From Defluviitaleaceae bacterium (lineage in GTDB: Bacteria > Bacillota > Clostridia > Lachnospirales > WQUN01), in assembly GCA_009781725.1 (NCBI GenBank), contig WQVF01000018.1, positions 1-51,785 of the forward strand: a stretch of DNA of 51,785 nt. The letters run 5' to 3'. The notes under the pieces are model-generated. The model had not been told where the DNA came from, did no database searches, and saw nothing but the letters and a program-made list of their open reading frames with translations. The translations under genes and the position numbers were made by a program. Positions 43,741 through 51,665 of the stretch are shown here, one piece after another (the first letter of the stretch is position 1; each line of letters begins with the position of its first letter).

Positions 43741-43796
43741 ATATAGGCGTTCTACTTGAAAATGAGCTTGCTCCTTTTTAAATAGAACGCCTATAT
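43741..43796 (+). promoter_or_regulatory. dacA promoter enclosed in a 14-bp inverted repeat
   Basis: Perfect arms ATATAGGCGTTCTA (43741-43754) and TAGAACGCCTATAT (43783-43796) flank a 28-base centre. Inside are TTGAAA (43756-43761), a 17-base spacer and TAAATA (43779-43784). The -35 abuts the left arm and the -10 enters the right arm. A protein binding either arm would block polymerase; a hairpin role in DNA or RNA is also possible. Confidence 0.65.
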
Positions 43797-43842
43797 AGTA
43801 ATGAGAGAGAATGAGTGTGTAGGAGTGCTTTAGGAGGAGAAA

Positions 43843-44955
43843 ATGAAAAAAGCGATGAAATGTTTTACAGTATTGTTGTTAGCTTTATTGTTTGCAATGG
43901 CTGCGAACCCTGTATCAGTGCATGCAATTGATATCGCAGCCCAAGCCGCCATCGTGATGGACTTTGAAACAGGAGAAATTCTATTCCAGCGGGATATTCA
44001 CACCCCCAGGGTGCCCGCAAGTATGACCAAAGCTATGACAGCCTTTGTTGTATTCGAAGAAATCGAAGCAGGAAATCTGTCTTTGGATACCCTTATCCCA
44101 ATCAGCACCAACGCCGCCAGAATATCCAGCGACACAAACATGCAAGGTGCGCCATTTCCCCTTGCTGTGGGGTCATACCATACCGTAGATATGCTGCTAC
44201 ATTTGGCATTGCTACCCTCATCCAATGGTGCCTGTGTTGCCCTTGGGGAGTATATCTCCGGTACAGAAGCAGCCTTTGCTGTTCGTATGAACGAAAGTGC
44301 TGCAGCAATCGGGATGTTTTCCCAGTTTACCAATGCACACGGTGCCATTGCTCATTACACCAATGTATATTCCATTGCTGTACTTGTGCGTGAGTTTATC
44401 TACAGATATCCCGATATCTTACATATTACCGGGGCCAGCTATGTAAATTTCGGAGGGGTACGCCGAAATAATACCAATCAACTCCTGACAGTACGCCCAT
44501 ATGCCGGTGCCGATGGATTTAGAACCGGCACCACCCGGGAAGCAGGCTGGTGCCTTGCCGCTACCGCATATCGGGATGGACGGCGCATTATCGCCGTTGT
44601 AATGAATGCACCCAACAACGATCGACGATACAGCGACAGCATTACATTGCTGGATTTTGGCTTTGCAGAAATGGAAAGAAGGGATGAAGCCCGAGCCCAA
44701 GCACTGCGCCGCTCCCAGATTCAAATTATCCACGAAGGAGATGCAATTGCATTTAACATACCCCCGCGTATCGTTAATAACCATGCCATGGCACCGGCGC
44801 AGGAATTATTCAAGGCACTTGGGGTATATACCTTGGATATCCAGCCTCAAATAATCGACGGTGTAGAGTTCGTACCGGTACGGGCTGTAGCTTATGCCCT
44901 TAACTTGCAAGTAGTCTGGGACAGCGAAACCAGAACAGTAACTATAGCGAATTAA
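43843..44955 (+). CDS. D-alanyl-D-alanine carboxypeptidase (PBP5/DacA type)
   Basis: The 370-residue product has a signal peptide (cleavage near VHA-ID, residue 28). The penicillin-binding motifs are S60-M-T-K63, S126-S-N128 and R227-T-G. The third motif has arginine in place of the usual lysine, as a conservative change. The last 65 residues look like a copper-amine-oxidase-N type domain (E-F-V-P-V-R-A-V-A-Y-A-L-N), an added wall-associated module. It trims the terminal D-Ala of peptidoglycan peptides. AGGAGG precedes the start. Its neighbour module at 47613-49846 also acts on D-Ala peptide ends. Confidence 0.92.
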   Translation: MKKAMKCFTVLLLALLFAMAANPVSVHAIDIAAQAAIVMDFETGEILFQRDIHTPRVPASMTKAMTAFVVFEEIEAGNLSLDTLIPISTNAARISSDTNMQGAPFPLAVGSYHTVDMLLHLALLPSSNGACVALGEYISGTEAAFAVRMNESAAAIGMFSQFTNAHGAIAHYTNVYSIAVLVREFIYRYPDILHITGASYVNFGGVRRNNTNQLLTVRPYAGADGFRTGTTREAGWCLAATAYRDGRRIIAVVMNAPNNDRRYSDSITLLDFGFAEMERRDEARAQALRRSQIQIIHEGDAIAFNIPPRIVNNHAMAPAQELFKALGVYTLDIQPQIIDGVEFVPVRAVAYALNLQVVWDSETRTVTIAN

Positions 44956-45054
44956 ATGAGAAACCGTCCAGACCGAGCCGAAAATAGCGGACGCATCAAC
45001 GCTTTTTCGGCGACAGGCTGGACTGATTTCGAATTGATTCGCTATATCTTGGAG
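44943..45054. repeat. Long imperfect inverted repeat at the 3' end of dacA
   Basis: Matching blocks in order from each end are TATAGCGAAT, GTCCAG and GCCGAAAA, with arms of about 45 bases and a short centre. The outer block includes the last codons and stop of dacA. It may act as a terminator for either flank, though no clean U-tract is present. Confidence 0.55.
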
Positions 45055-45111
45055 AGCTGTTAATGGATTTTTTCTGAGATAGGTAAACCTCATTATCATA
45101 AAAATATATTG

Positions 45112-45855
45112 CTACCAACTCTCGCGAACCCCGCCATCACTGGCAATAATCTGCCCAGTAATCCACTTGCCATAATCACTATGAAGAAACAGCACCAAGT
45201 CCGCAGTATCATTAGGTGTGCCCCATCGTCCCGCAGGGAATTTTTTTGCTACCTCGCCATATGCTTCCCCAAAACAATAACCGGTATCATTAGGCCCAGG
45301 ATTTACGCAGTTGACCCGGATATTTTTATCTCCAAGCAAGCGCGCCCCTTGGCGGCATAAGCAAATTATCGCTTCCTTGGATACACAGTATGCCATTTCA
45401 CTGACCATTGGGCTCAGGTATTGGCCGCTGGTAAACAGGGTAATTGCATTGCTCCGAGTTATATCCACCTGTGCCACAAATGACTGAATCATCATCATAG
45501 AAGCCCGGATGTTTACATGTAAAATCGGGTCAATATGCTCGGGGGTCCAGTTGCCAATTTTCTGGGCTCCTTCTTTGATGACCTTTTCTGCGTTGCCCGG
45601 CACCCCTAAGTCCGAGGGCGTAAGAGCCGTAACTTTTAAGCCTGCATCCTTTAGCTGCTGAGCAACGGCTTCAGTGCCTTTTGGCATTGCAGATAAATGA
45701 TTAGTCGTAAGGTCATAATCCGAATATCCATGAACAGCGACTTCTGCTCCTGCTTCCGCCAGCCTCTTGGCCAAAGTTGCGCCAATCCCCAGAGGGCGGC
45801 TTACGCCTGTAATCAAAATCCTATGCCCATCCAACCTTAGAGTTGAGTTATTCAT
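45112..45855 (-). CDS. Short-chain dehydrogenase/reductase
   Basis: The ATG at 45855 has GAGGTGG six bases upstream and overlaps the end of the preceding gene by 8 bases. The 247-residue Rossmann protein has the nucleotide motif I-T-G-V-S-R-P-L-G-I-G, S in L-F-T-S-G-Q-Y, the catalytic Y-C-V-S-K, and N-P-G-P-N-D-T-G after it. That is the layout of classical SDRs. The substrate is unknown; FabG-like or sugar/antibiotic-type oxidoreductases are alternatives. It lies after a small zinc-ribbon membrane protein gene. Confidence 0.88.
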   Translation of the reverse strand: MNNSTLRLDGHRILITGVSRPLGIGATLAKRLAEAGAEVAVHGYSDYDLTTNHLSAMPKGTEAVAQQLKDAGLKVTALTPSDLGVPGNAEKVIKEGAQKIGNWTPEHIDPILHVNIRASMMMIQSFVAQVDITRSNAITLFTSGQYLSPMVSEMAYCVSKEAIICLCRQGARLLGDKNIRVNCVNPGPNDTGYCFGEAYGEVAKKFPAGRWGTPNDTADLVLFLHSDYGKWITGQIIASDGGVRESW

Positions 45856-46216
45856 ATATAACCACCTCGCTAACAGGATAATATTCATACTCTTCTGTCT
45901 CAGGCCTATCAAAGGATCCAATCAGAATTCTAATCGCAAAAAAAGCCATCACAGCCGTAACCACAACAAAACAAATAAAGAGAATAAGTCTAAATCTTAT
46001 ATGTACCCCTCCGTCACCATCGGCGGGTGAGCTATGGGTGGTCTTGACTTTATTAAAAGTGACCTTTACTTCTCTCTTATGCATATCTGCACCTGGAGAA
46101 GTCAGCAAAAACAATATACCGCAATAAGGGCATTTGCATTGTCCAATATGATGGGCACCGGTATTGACAGAAGCAGAAGCTCCGCATCCAGGGCATTTTA
46201 CTGAAATGGCTTCCAT
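45848..46216 (-). CDS. Zinc-ribbon single-span membrane protein
   Basis: The ATG at 46216 is chosen because GGAGG is 7 bases upstream. The product has 122 residues. The N-terminus carries two Cys pairs, C-P-G-C and C-P-Y-C, spaced as a zinc ribbon, followed by a basic stretch and a membrane span at about 75-97 (RLILFICFVVVTAVMAFFAI). A short acidic tail rich in tyrosine is on the outside. No family name is offered. It overlaps the SDR gene and is cotranscribed with it. Confidence 0.75.
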   Translation of the reverse strand: MEAISVKCPGCGASASVNTGAHHIGQCKCPYCGILFLLTSPGADMHKREVKVTFNKVKTTHSSPADGDGGVHIRFRLILFICFVVVTAVMAFFAIRILIGSFDRPETEEYEYYPVSEVVIYE

Positions 46217-46331
46217 TGCCAATCCTCCATAATAACAATAAAATCCAAGAAAATAGTAACATATATGTCAAGCTGTATTACTATCAATTGGTGGTTGATA
46301 TTTTTCACTGTACTTCAACCTCCGTTATGTT

Positions 46332-46348
46332 GGATTATAATATAATCC
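46332..46348. promoter_or_regulatory. Perfect 17-bp palindrome over a -10 box
   Basis: GGATTATAATATAATCC is a perfect dyad around a central A. TATAAT occurs within it in both directions. It lies 42 bases upstream of the XRE-methyltransferase gene, which is divergent from the zinc-ribbon/SDR operon. An autoregulatory operator for the XRE protein is plausible. Confidence 0.6.
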
Positions 46349-46389
46349 CGATTAGACTTGCCTCAATATAAACCGAAAGGATGACAAAA

Positions 46390-47523
46390 ATGATTAACAA
46401 AATCGAAGCAGGAAAAAGAATTTCCTCCATGCGAGGCAAGTTGGGGTATTCCCAAGCTGTATTTGCTGAAAAACTCAATGTAACTCCACAAGCAGTATCC
46501 AAATGGGAAACAGGCCAAACCCTGCCGGATGTAGACATCTTACTGGCACTTTCGTGGATGTGCCGAGTAACCATCAATGAAATCTTGGACTCAAACGAGG
46601 TGTTCGTAGACCAGCTTAATAGCATCGAGCGGGAGCTGATAAGAATGAACAAGTTTCTTGTCTGTCCGGAATGCAACGATGGCATGTCCCTAAAAGTCCA
46701 AGGCGTCAGCGGAAGGCAATACTACGAATGCGGCAATAATCACAGGTTCAACATTGATGACGGCGTAATTTACTTTAACTCCCGAGAAGTAGATGGTGAG
46801 CTGTGGTCCTTATATTTAAGAAATTACGAGCATTACCTTAAAGAGGCTACCCACCCTGGCCTTCCAAGGTATATGGAAGGTGATATCTCTTTCAAGGAAA
46901 TTATGTGGCGAGAGATAGAAAAACTCCGCCCCGCCACTATACTAGACCTGGCCTGCGGCACTGGAAACGGTATCAAATATATCTTGGAGCGGATAAACTG
47001 GCCCTGTACGGTTGTCCTTACAGATTTAAGTCATAGAATCCTTGCATGGAATCGACGCTTCTTCACAGAAGAAATGCGAAACCCTTATGTAGACTATGTC
47101 TTCCTTGCCTGCGATTGTGCAAATATCCCGATTTGTGACAACTCAATAGACATGGTTTTCTCAAACACTGGATTCGAAAGTATGCAAGATAAAATGATGG
47201 CAGGATTCAAAGAAGCCCAACGTATCCTAAAGCCTGGAGGACATGCTGTTTATAACATGAGCCTAGTTGATGACCACAGCAGTAAGAACACAAAGAAATG
47301 GATTGACCTGCTATATAAGTCTCTCTCAGAGGATTCTCCCTTCGACAAAAATCTACTGCGAGATGCCTTGCAATGGCAAGCTAAGTGCAAGATAACAGGC
47401 TTTAGTGAAAACCAGTCCATAAAAATCTATAGTGAAATGCCTGCTCCTGATACACAGGAGTTCCCCTTTGAGAACATGATACTACGCTGGATGGGATGCC
47501 ACGTCTTTGTTTCGAGAAAATAA
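46390..47523 (+). CDS. XRE regulator - zinc knuckle - SAM methyltransferase fusion
   Basis: The ATG at 46390 is preferred since AAAGG is 9 bases before it, whereas the ATG at 46381 touches it. The 377-residue protein has an XRE helix-turn-helix (about 5-60, KLGYSQAVFAEKLNVTPQAVSKWE). A zinc knuckle C-P-E-C ... C-G-N-N-H follows at about 92-125, the C-x2-C/C-x3-H pattern of RlmA-type rRNA methyltransferases. Next is a class I SAM domain with I-L-D-L-A-C-G-T-G-N-G. The substrate is not known: rRNA or a small molecule are options. It lies 89 bases upstream of the VanG-like cassette on the same strand. Confidence 0.85.
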   Translation: MINKIEAGKRISSMRGKLGYSQAVFAEKLNVTPQAVSKWETGQTLPDVDILLALSWMCRVTINEILDSNEVFVDQLNSIERELIRMNKFLVCPECNDGMSLKVQGVSGRQYYECGNNHRFNIDDGVIYFNSREVDGELWSLYLRNYEHYLKEATHPGLPRYMEGDISFKEIMWREIEKLRPATILDLACGTGNGIKYILERINWPCTVVLTDLSHRILAWNRRFFTEEMRNPYVDYVFLACDCANIPICDNSIDMVFSNTGFESMQDKMMAGFKEAQRILKPGGHAVYNMSLVDDHSSKNTKKWIDLLYKSLSEDSPFDKNLLRDALQWQAKCKITGFSENQSIKIYSEMPAPDTQEFPFENMILRWMGCHVFVSRK

Positions 47524-47612
47524 AATCTTTACCTAATCTTTGATTTCCAACACCAAAAACTTAAAAATTAGCCTGTACCATTTAAGCAACAAACTATGAC
47601 AGGAGCAAATAT

Positions 47613-48647
47613 ATGGACAAGCTAAAAATCGCAGTGATCTTTGGGGGAGCCTCACCGGAATATGATGTTTCCCTTGAGTCAGCCTATAGTGTAATCACAC
47701 ATATGGATAACTCAAAATATGAGGTAATAATGCTAGGCATTACACCTTCGGGAAAATGGCTGCACTTTAAAGGCTCCCCTGAAAAAATCAAAAACGATTC
47801 CTGGAATAACCCCACGTATTGCATCCGGGCCATTATCTCCCCCTGCCGTAAAACCCAGGGCATTTTATCCGGCACATATAGCGAGGTAAAGCTTGACGCC
47901 GCAATGCCGATTCTCCACGGAAAAAACGGCGAAGACGGAACGTTCCAAGGTCTGTTGGAACTTGCAGGCATCCCTATTGTCGGCTGCAAAACCCTTTCAT
48001 CCGCCCTGTGCATGGATAAGAATCGTGCTCATAAAATCGTATCCCTTTCCAAAATCAAAGTAGCACAATCCATTGTTGTGGGCATTGGCAGCAGAGTCGA
48101 TGCTACAGAAATTGACAAACTTGGGTACCCCCTATTTGTCAAACCAGTACGAGCAGGCTCATCCTTTGGCATCACCAAAGTCACATGCCAAAGTGAACTG
48201 CCGGCAGCACTAGAGCTGGCGTTCAGACATGACGATAACGTCATTATTCAGGAAAATATCCAAGGCGTAGAAATCGGCTGTGCTATTCTCGGCAACGACA
48301 ACCCCATGGTAGGGGCACTGGATGAAATCGAGCTCACCGGGGATTTTTTCGATTACAAGCAAAAATATACTCTGGAGGCAACGGAAATTCATGTCCCGGC
48401 ACGTATTTCATCGGACAAAACCCAGGAAATTATAGATATCACCAAGAAAATTTACTCTGCTTTGGATTGCTCCGGCTTCGCAAGAGTAGATATGTTCCTG
48501 ACCCCATCAGGAGAAATATACTTTAACGAAGTAAACACAATTCCAGGCTTTACTCCTCATAGCCGATATGCAAGGATGTTTGATGCAATAGGCGTAACCT
48601 ATGAACAAATCATAGATACTGCAATTGAGCAGGCGGTAAATGCATGA
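47613..48647 (+). CDS. vanG: VanG-type D-alanine--D-serine ligase
   Basis: The 344-residue ATP-grasp ligase matches VanG of enterococci along its length. Shared landmarks are A-V-I-F-G-G, M-P-I-L-H-G-K-N-G-E-D-G-T (98-110), T-L-S-S-A-L-C-M-D-K, P-V-R-A-G-S-S-F-G-I-T-K-V (178-190), F-F-D-Y-x-x-K251-Y-T-L and N-E-V-N-T-I-P-G-F-T. The K-Y-T in the omega loop is the D-Ser-accepting form; ordinary Ddl usually has K-Y-L and D-lactate ligases lack it. The usual E before K is Q here. AGGAGC precedes the ATG. It overlaps the racemase gene by 4 bases. An ordinary Ddl is the alternative, less likely. Confidence 0.85.
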   Translation: MDKLKIAVIFGGASPEYDVSLESAYSVITHMDNSKYEVIMLGITPSGKWLHFKGSPEKIKNDSWNNPTYCIRAIISPCRKTQGILSGTYSEVKLDAAMPILHGKNGEDGTFQGLLELAGIPIVGCKTLSSALCMDKNRAHKIVSLSKIKVAQSIVVGIGSRVDATEIDKLGYPLFVKPVRAGSSFGITKVTCQSELPAALELAFRHDDNVIIQENIQGVEIGCAILGNDNPMVGALDEIELTGDFFDYKQKYTLEATEIHVPARISSDKTQEIIDITKKIYSALDCSGFARVDMFLTPSGEIYFNEVNTIPGFTPHSRYARMFDAIGVTYEQIIDTAIEQAVNA

Positions 48648-49846
48648 TGGCATCAGCATTTCCTGCAGGCAGAGCTTGGATTGAGCTTAATATGGAGAAT
48701 TTACGCCACAATGTAAATGTACTGCAGCACCGTTTACCGGATACGTGCCGGCTTATGCCTGCAATCAAAGCCGACGCCTATGGCCATGGCGCATTACACA
48801 TTGCAAAAGAGTTAAACACTTGCGGTATAAACGCCTTCTGCGTTGCATCGGTGCAGGAAGGTGTAAACCTGCGTCTTCATGGCATAAAAGGCGAAGTCTT
48901 GATTTTAGGATATACCCATCCCATGCATTTTCATATGCTCATAAAATATAGCTTGATGCAGACTGTTATCGACTATTCCTACGCTACCATTCTAAATGGC
49001 TATAATGAGAAGATTAAAGTCCATATTATGATTGATACCGGTATGCACCGACTGGGAGAACGAGCAGAAAACACTACTAACATTATCAACATTTTCAAAT
49101 GTGAAAACCTCGAAATTTGCGGTATTTATACCCACTTAGGCAATTCCGATAGTAATGAGCAGCCTGAAAAGGAGATGACACAGCTACAAATAAAAAAATT
49201 CAATAATGTTATTTCTATCATAGAAGCCCAGGGTCTGACCATTCCCACAAAACATATTATAAGCAGCTATGGTGTATTCAATTATCCTGAGCTGGCTTAT
49301 GATTACGCCAGAGTCGGCATTGCACTCTTTGGAATGTTAAGCCGTAAAGATGACACAAAAAACTACGACACAAATCTTCGCCCTGTTTTATCTATAAAAA
49401 CAAGGGTAAGCGCAGTAATCAAGCTTAAGGCCGGAGATATTGCAGGCTATGGACTCTCTTTTAAAGTAGAAAAAGATATGGAAATTGCAGCATTGGCAAT
49501 AGGCTATGCCGACGGCGTTCCCAGGAGTTTATCATGCGGCAAAGGACATATATTGATTAATGGCAAGAAAGCAAAAATAATCAGTCATATATGTATGGAC
49601 CAAACGATTATTGATATAACAAATACCCCCTCTGTAAAACAAGGGGATATCGCGGTCATTATAGGCAACTCAGGGGAAGAAGAAATTACAGCCTGCGACA
49701 TAGCAGAAAAGGCCGACACAATAGCAAACGAGGTACTAAGCCGGTTGGGCAGCAGGCTCGAAAAATATATTATGCCTCAGGGCTCTTGCGAAAAATATCC
49801 AGGGTATGGTGACTCGCCCCCACCATATCAGACCTTTCGCATATAG
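48644..49846 (+). CDS. vanT: VanT-type serine/alanine racemase, soluble form
   Basis: This is a PLP-dependent racemase of 400 residues with K42 (M-P-A-I-K-A-D-A-Y-G-H-G) and catalytic Y269 (A-G-Y-G). Residue N362 in T-I-A-N-E stands where alanine racemases have tyrosine (Tyr354 of the Geobacillus enzyme). Asparagine here is known from VanT serine racemases. The text follows VanT closely, for example CRLMPA, ILGYTHP and TGMHRLGER. VanT normally carries an N-terminal membrane domain of about 330 residues, absent here. The final 25 residues lie over the opposite-strand gene and seem to be an added tail. Confidence 0.85.
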   Translation: MMASAFPAGRAWIELNMENLRHNVNVLQHRLPDTCRLMPAIKADAYGHGALHIAKELNTCGINAFCVASVQEGVNLRLHGIKGEVLILGYTHPMHFHMLIKYSLMQTVIDYSYATILNGYNEKIKVHIMIDTGMHRLGERAENTTNIINIFKCENLEICGIYTHLGNSDSNEQPEKEMTQLQIKKFNNVISIIEAQGLTIPTKHIISSYGVFNYPELAYDYARVGIALFGMLSRKDDTKNYDTNLRPVLSIKTRVSAVIKLKAGDIAGYGLSFKVEKDMEIAALAIGYADGVPRSLSCGKGHILINGKKAKIISHICMDQTIIDITNTPSVKQGDIAVIIGNSGEEEITACDIAEKADTIANEVLSRLGSRLEKYIMPQGSCEKYPGYGDSPPPYQTFRI

Positions 49847-51131
49847 AAAAATGATACCGCAGATAAAGTGCATAGGTTTCATCGTCCATTTCCCCAACCC
49901 CATCCTTTATCCACAATGTAAACATATCCGTACCCACATAGTGGAGCCGTTCCACATCAAAGGCGGTCATAATCCTATCAACATCCACTTTTCGCACAAC
50001 CTCGAAAACAAGCTCAGGCCGTGAAGCCGCGGCAAAAGTCACAGGATGTATTAGTCCCTGCTGCACAAAATCCTTAACATCAAACCGGTTTTGCCCAAAA
50101 CCTGTTATGGTAATGGATGGGTCACTTTGACAATACGCCGTAAACACCACACCACCGGGTTTTGTCACCCGCAATGCCTCGGAAATAGCACGTTGCTTAT
50201 CCTCATCTGTATAAAGATGATATAGCGGCCCCAGCAGCAGGGTAATATCAAAGGAGTTATCATTGAAGCTTGATAAATCCAGTGCATTGCCTTGGGTTAT
50301 ATTTATATCCTGCTCCGGTGCTACTAAGCTGCGGAAGGTTTCTATATTGGATGCTACAAGCTCTACCGCCTCTACTGTATAACCCATATCCGCCAATGTA
50401 CGACTATACCGCCCGGTTCCTGCACCGATTTCTATAACCCGGGCACTGGGTGTAAGATATTTCTCTACGTATCGCATTGTCGTAAGATATTCCACCAACC
50501 CATGCCGGGAAGAAAGCCGCTCCTCCTCTTCCCGCTCGCCGTAAAACACCGCAAGGTGGTCGACCTCCCCATCAACCGCCGTTGATTTTTGAAACGGCTC
50601 CGGTTCGCCATTAAGGTTAATCCAGTACCGCTCATCCACCTCACAACCGGTTATGGCCAACCGTTCGAATTCTCCACCGCAGGCCTTGATAGCACCACGG
50701 CTACCAACATTGTCCAAATCGCAACATATCAACACCTTATCAAGCCCGATAAGCCGGGCTTCTTCCAAGCATAATTTAAGCATAGCGGTAGCATAACCTT
50801 TTCGCCGTTCCATCGGTCGCACGCCATAACCTATATGCCCTCCATGTTCTGCAAGATATCCTTCCTGAAGAGCGTGGCGCAAGTTTATCATGCCCAAGAT
50901 ACGAGACTCACCCTCCCTCAGTAGCATAAAAGTATCCGCAGCTACGTACCCAGGCATAGGAGTGGTTTCCATATCTCGGCAGAATTTAACCCATGTCGGG
51001 ATATCCCCCTCCCATTCATAAAGCCCGCTGTCACCGTGGGAATGGGTGTCGTATATACGAAACTCATCCCGATAATCTTGAATTTCGGCTAAATACTCCA
51101 AGCTGGGTCTTACCAATATTAAATCACTCAT
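49770..51131 (-). CDS. GNAT acetyltransferase - SAM methyltransferase fusion
   Basis: The 453-residue protein joins an N-terminal GNAT domain (about 1-175, with R-P-M-E-R-R-K-G-Y-A-T-A-M-L) to a class I methyltransferase (about 210-453, with V-I-E-I-G-A-G-T-G-R-Y-S and L-L-L-G-P-L-Y-H-L). The methyltransferase half resembles the small-molecule/resistance type. Overlap by 4 bases with the FlaR-like gene upstream means coupled translation. Its last 77 bases overlap the racemase gene on the other strand. No substrate can be named. Confidence 0.87.
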   Translation of the reverse strand: MSDLILVRPSLEYLAEIQDYRDEFRIYDTHSHGDSGLYEWEGDIPTWVKFCRDMETTPMPGYVAADTFMLLREGESRILGMINLRHALQEGYLAEHGGHIGYGVRPMERRKGYATAMLKLCLEEARLIGLDKVLICCDLDNVGSRGAIKACGGEFERLAITGCEVDERYWINLNGEPEPFQKSTAVDGEVDHLAVFYGEREEEERLSSRHGLVEYLTTMRYVEKYLTPSARVIEIGAGTGRYSRTLADMGYTVEAVELVASNIETFRSLVAPEQDINITQGNALDLSSFNDNSFDITLLLGPLYHLYTDEDKQRAISEALRVTKPGGVVFTAYCQSDPSITITGFGQNRFDVKDFVQQGLIHPVTFAAASRPELVFEVVRKVDVDRIMTAFDVERLHYVGTDMFTLWIKDGVGEMDDETYALYLRYHFSICERSDMVGASHHTLDIFRKSPEA

Positions 51132-51646
51132 TCGATTCCTCCTGCAAGGAACTGTCGCACTTCTTTTCTGTTCCTGAGTATAATTTGATTAATATCCGTG
51201 TGAATTGATAATTTTTCAATTATCTTAGGCCGCTCCCTGGCTGGAAACCGCCATATCCATTTCAAAAACGTAAAATCAAGCTGCTCAGGGCAACCCTCAG
51301 CCATATCTGGACGGGTTGTGCCTCTGTTCTTAATTCGCCTTTTAGTAACACCCCACAAACAAGTAAAGCGATTAAAGTCAAGAAGTATAACCGAGTCTGC
51401 TCTCTCAAGCCTTAACCCCATACTACCACTATAATTCCCATCAGCAATCCACTCTGCCCCCGATAACACCATCTTTTGCTTTTCGACCCATTCATCTTGA
51501 GGCGTCACCATCCACCCGGCATTCCAAAATTCCGCGTCCAAATGAATAACAGGCAAATCAAGTCGTTCTCCGAGCTGACGGGCAAGAGTGCTCTTACCAC
51601 TCCCGCCTGAACCGATAATCATAATTCTCTTACCTAACTTGTGCAT
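51128..51646 (-). CDS. FlaR/DNA-topology-modulation-like P-loop kinase
   Basis: The 172-residue protein starts with Walker A G-S-G-G-S-G-K-S-T (12-20). It then has I-H-L-D-A-E-F-W, W-I-A-D-G-N-Y-S-G-S and V-I-L-L-D-F, the usual order of the adenylate-kinase-like family labelled topology modulation or FlaR. These names are historical; a small-molecule kinase activity is more probable. It is the first gene of a two-gene operon with the GNAT-methyltransferase fusion. No promoter was identified in the 20 bases to the insertion sequence. Confidence 0.85.
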   Translation of the reverse strand: MHKLGKRIMIIGSGGSGKSTLARQLGERLDLPVIHLDAEFWNAGWMVTPQDEWVEKQKMVLSGAEWIADGNYSGSMGLRLERADSVILLDFNRFTCLWGVTKRRIKNRGTTRPDMAEGCPEQLDFTFLKWIWRFPARERPKIIEKLSIHTDINQIILRNRKEVRQFLAGGIE

Positions 51647-51665
51647 GGCCTATCCCTCCAATTTA

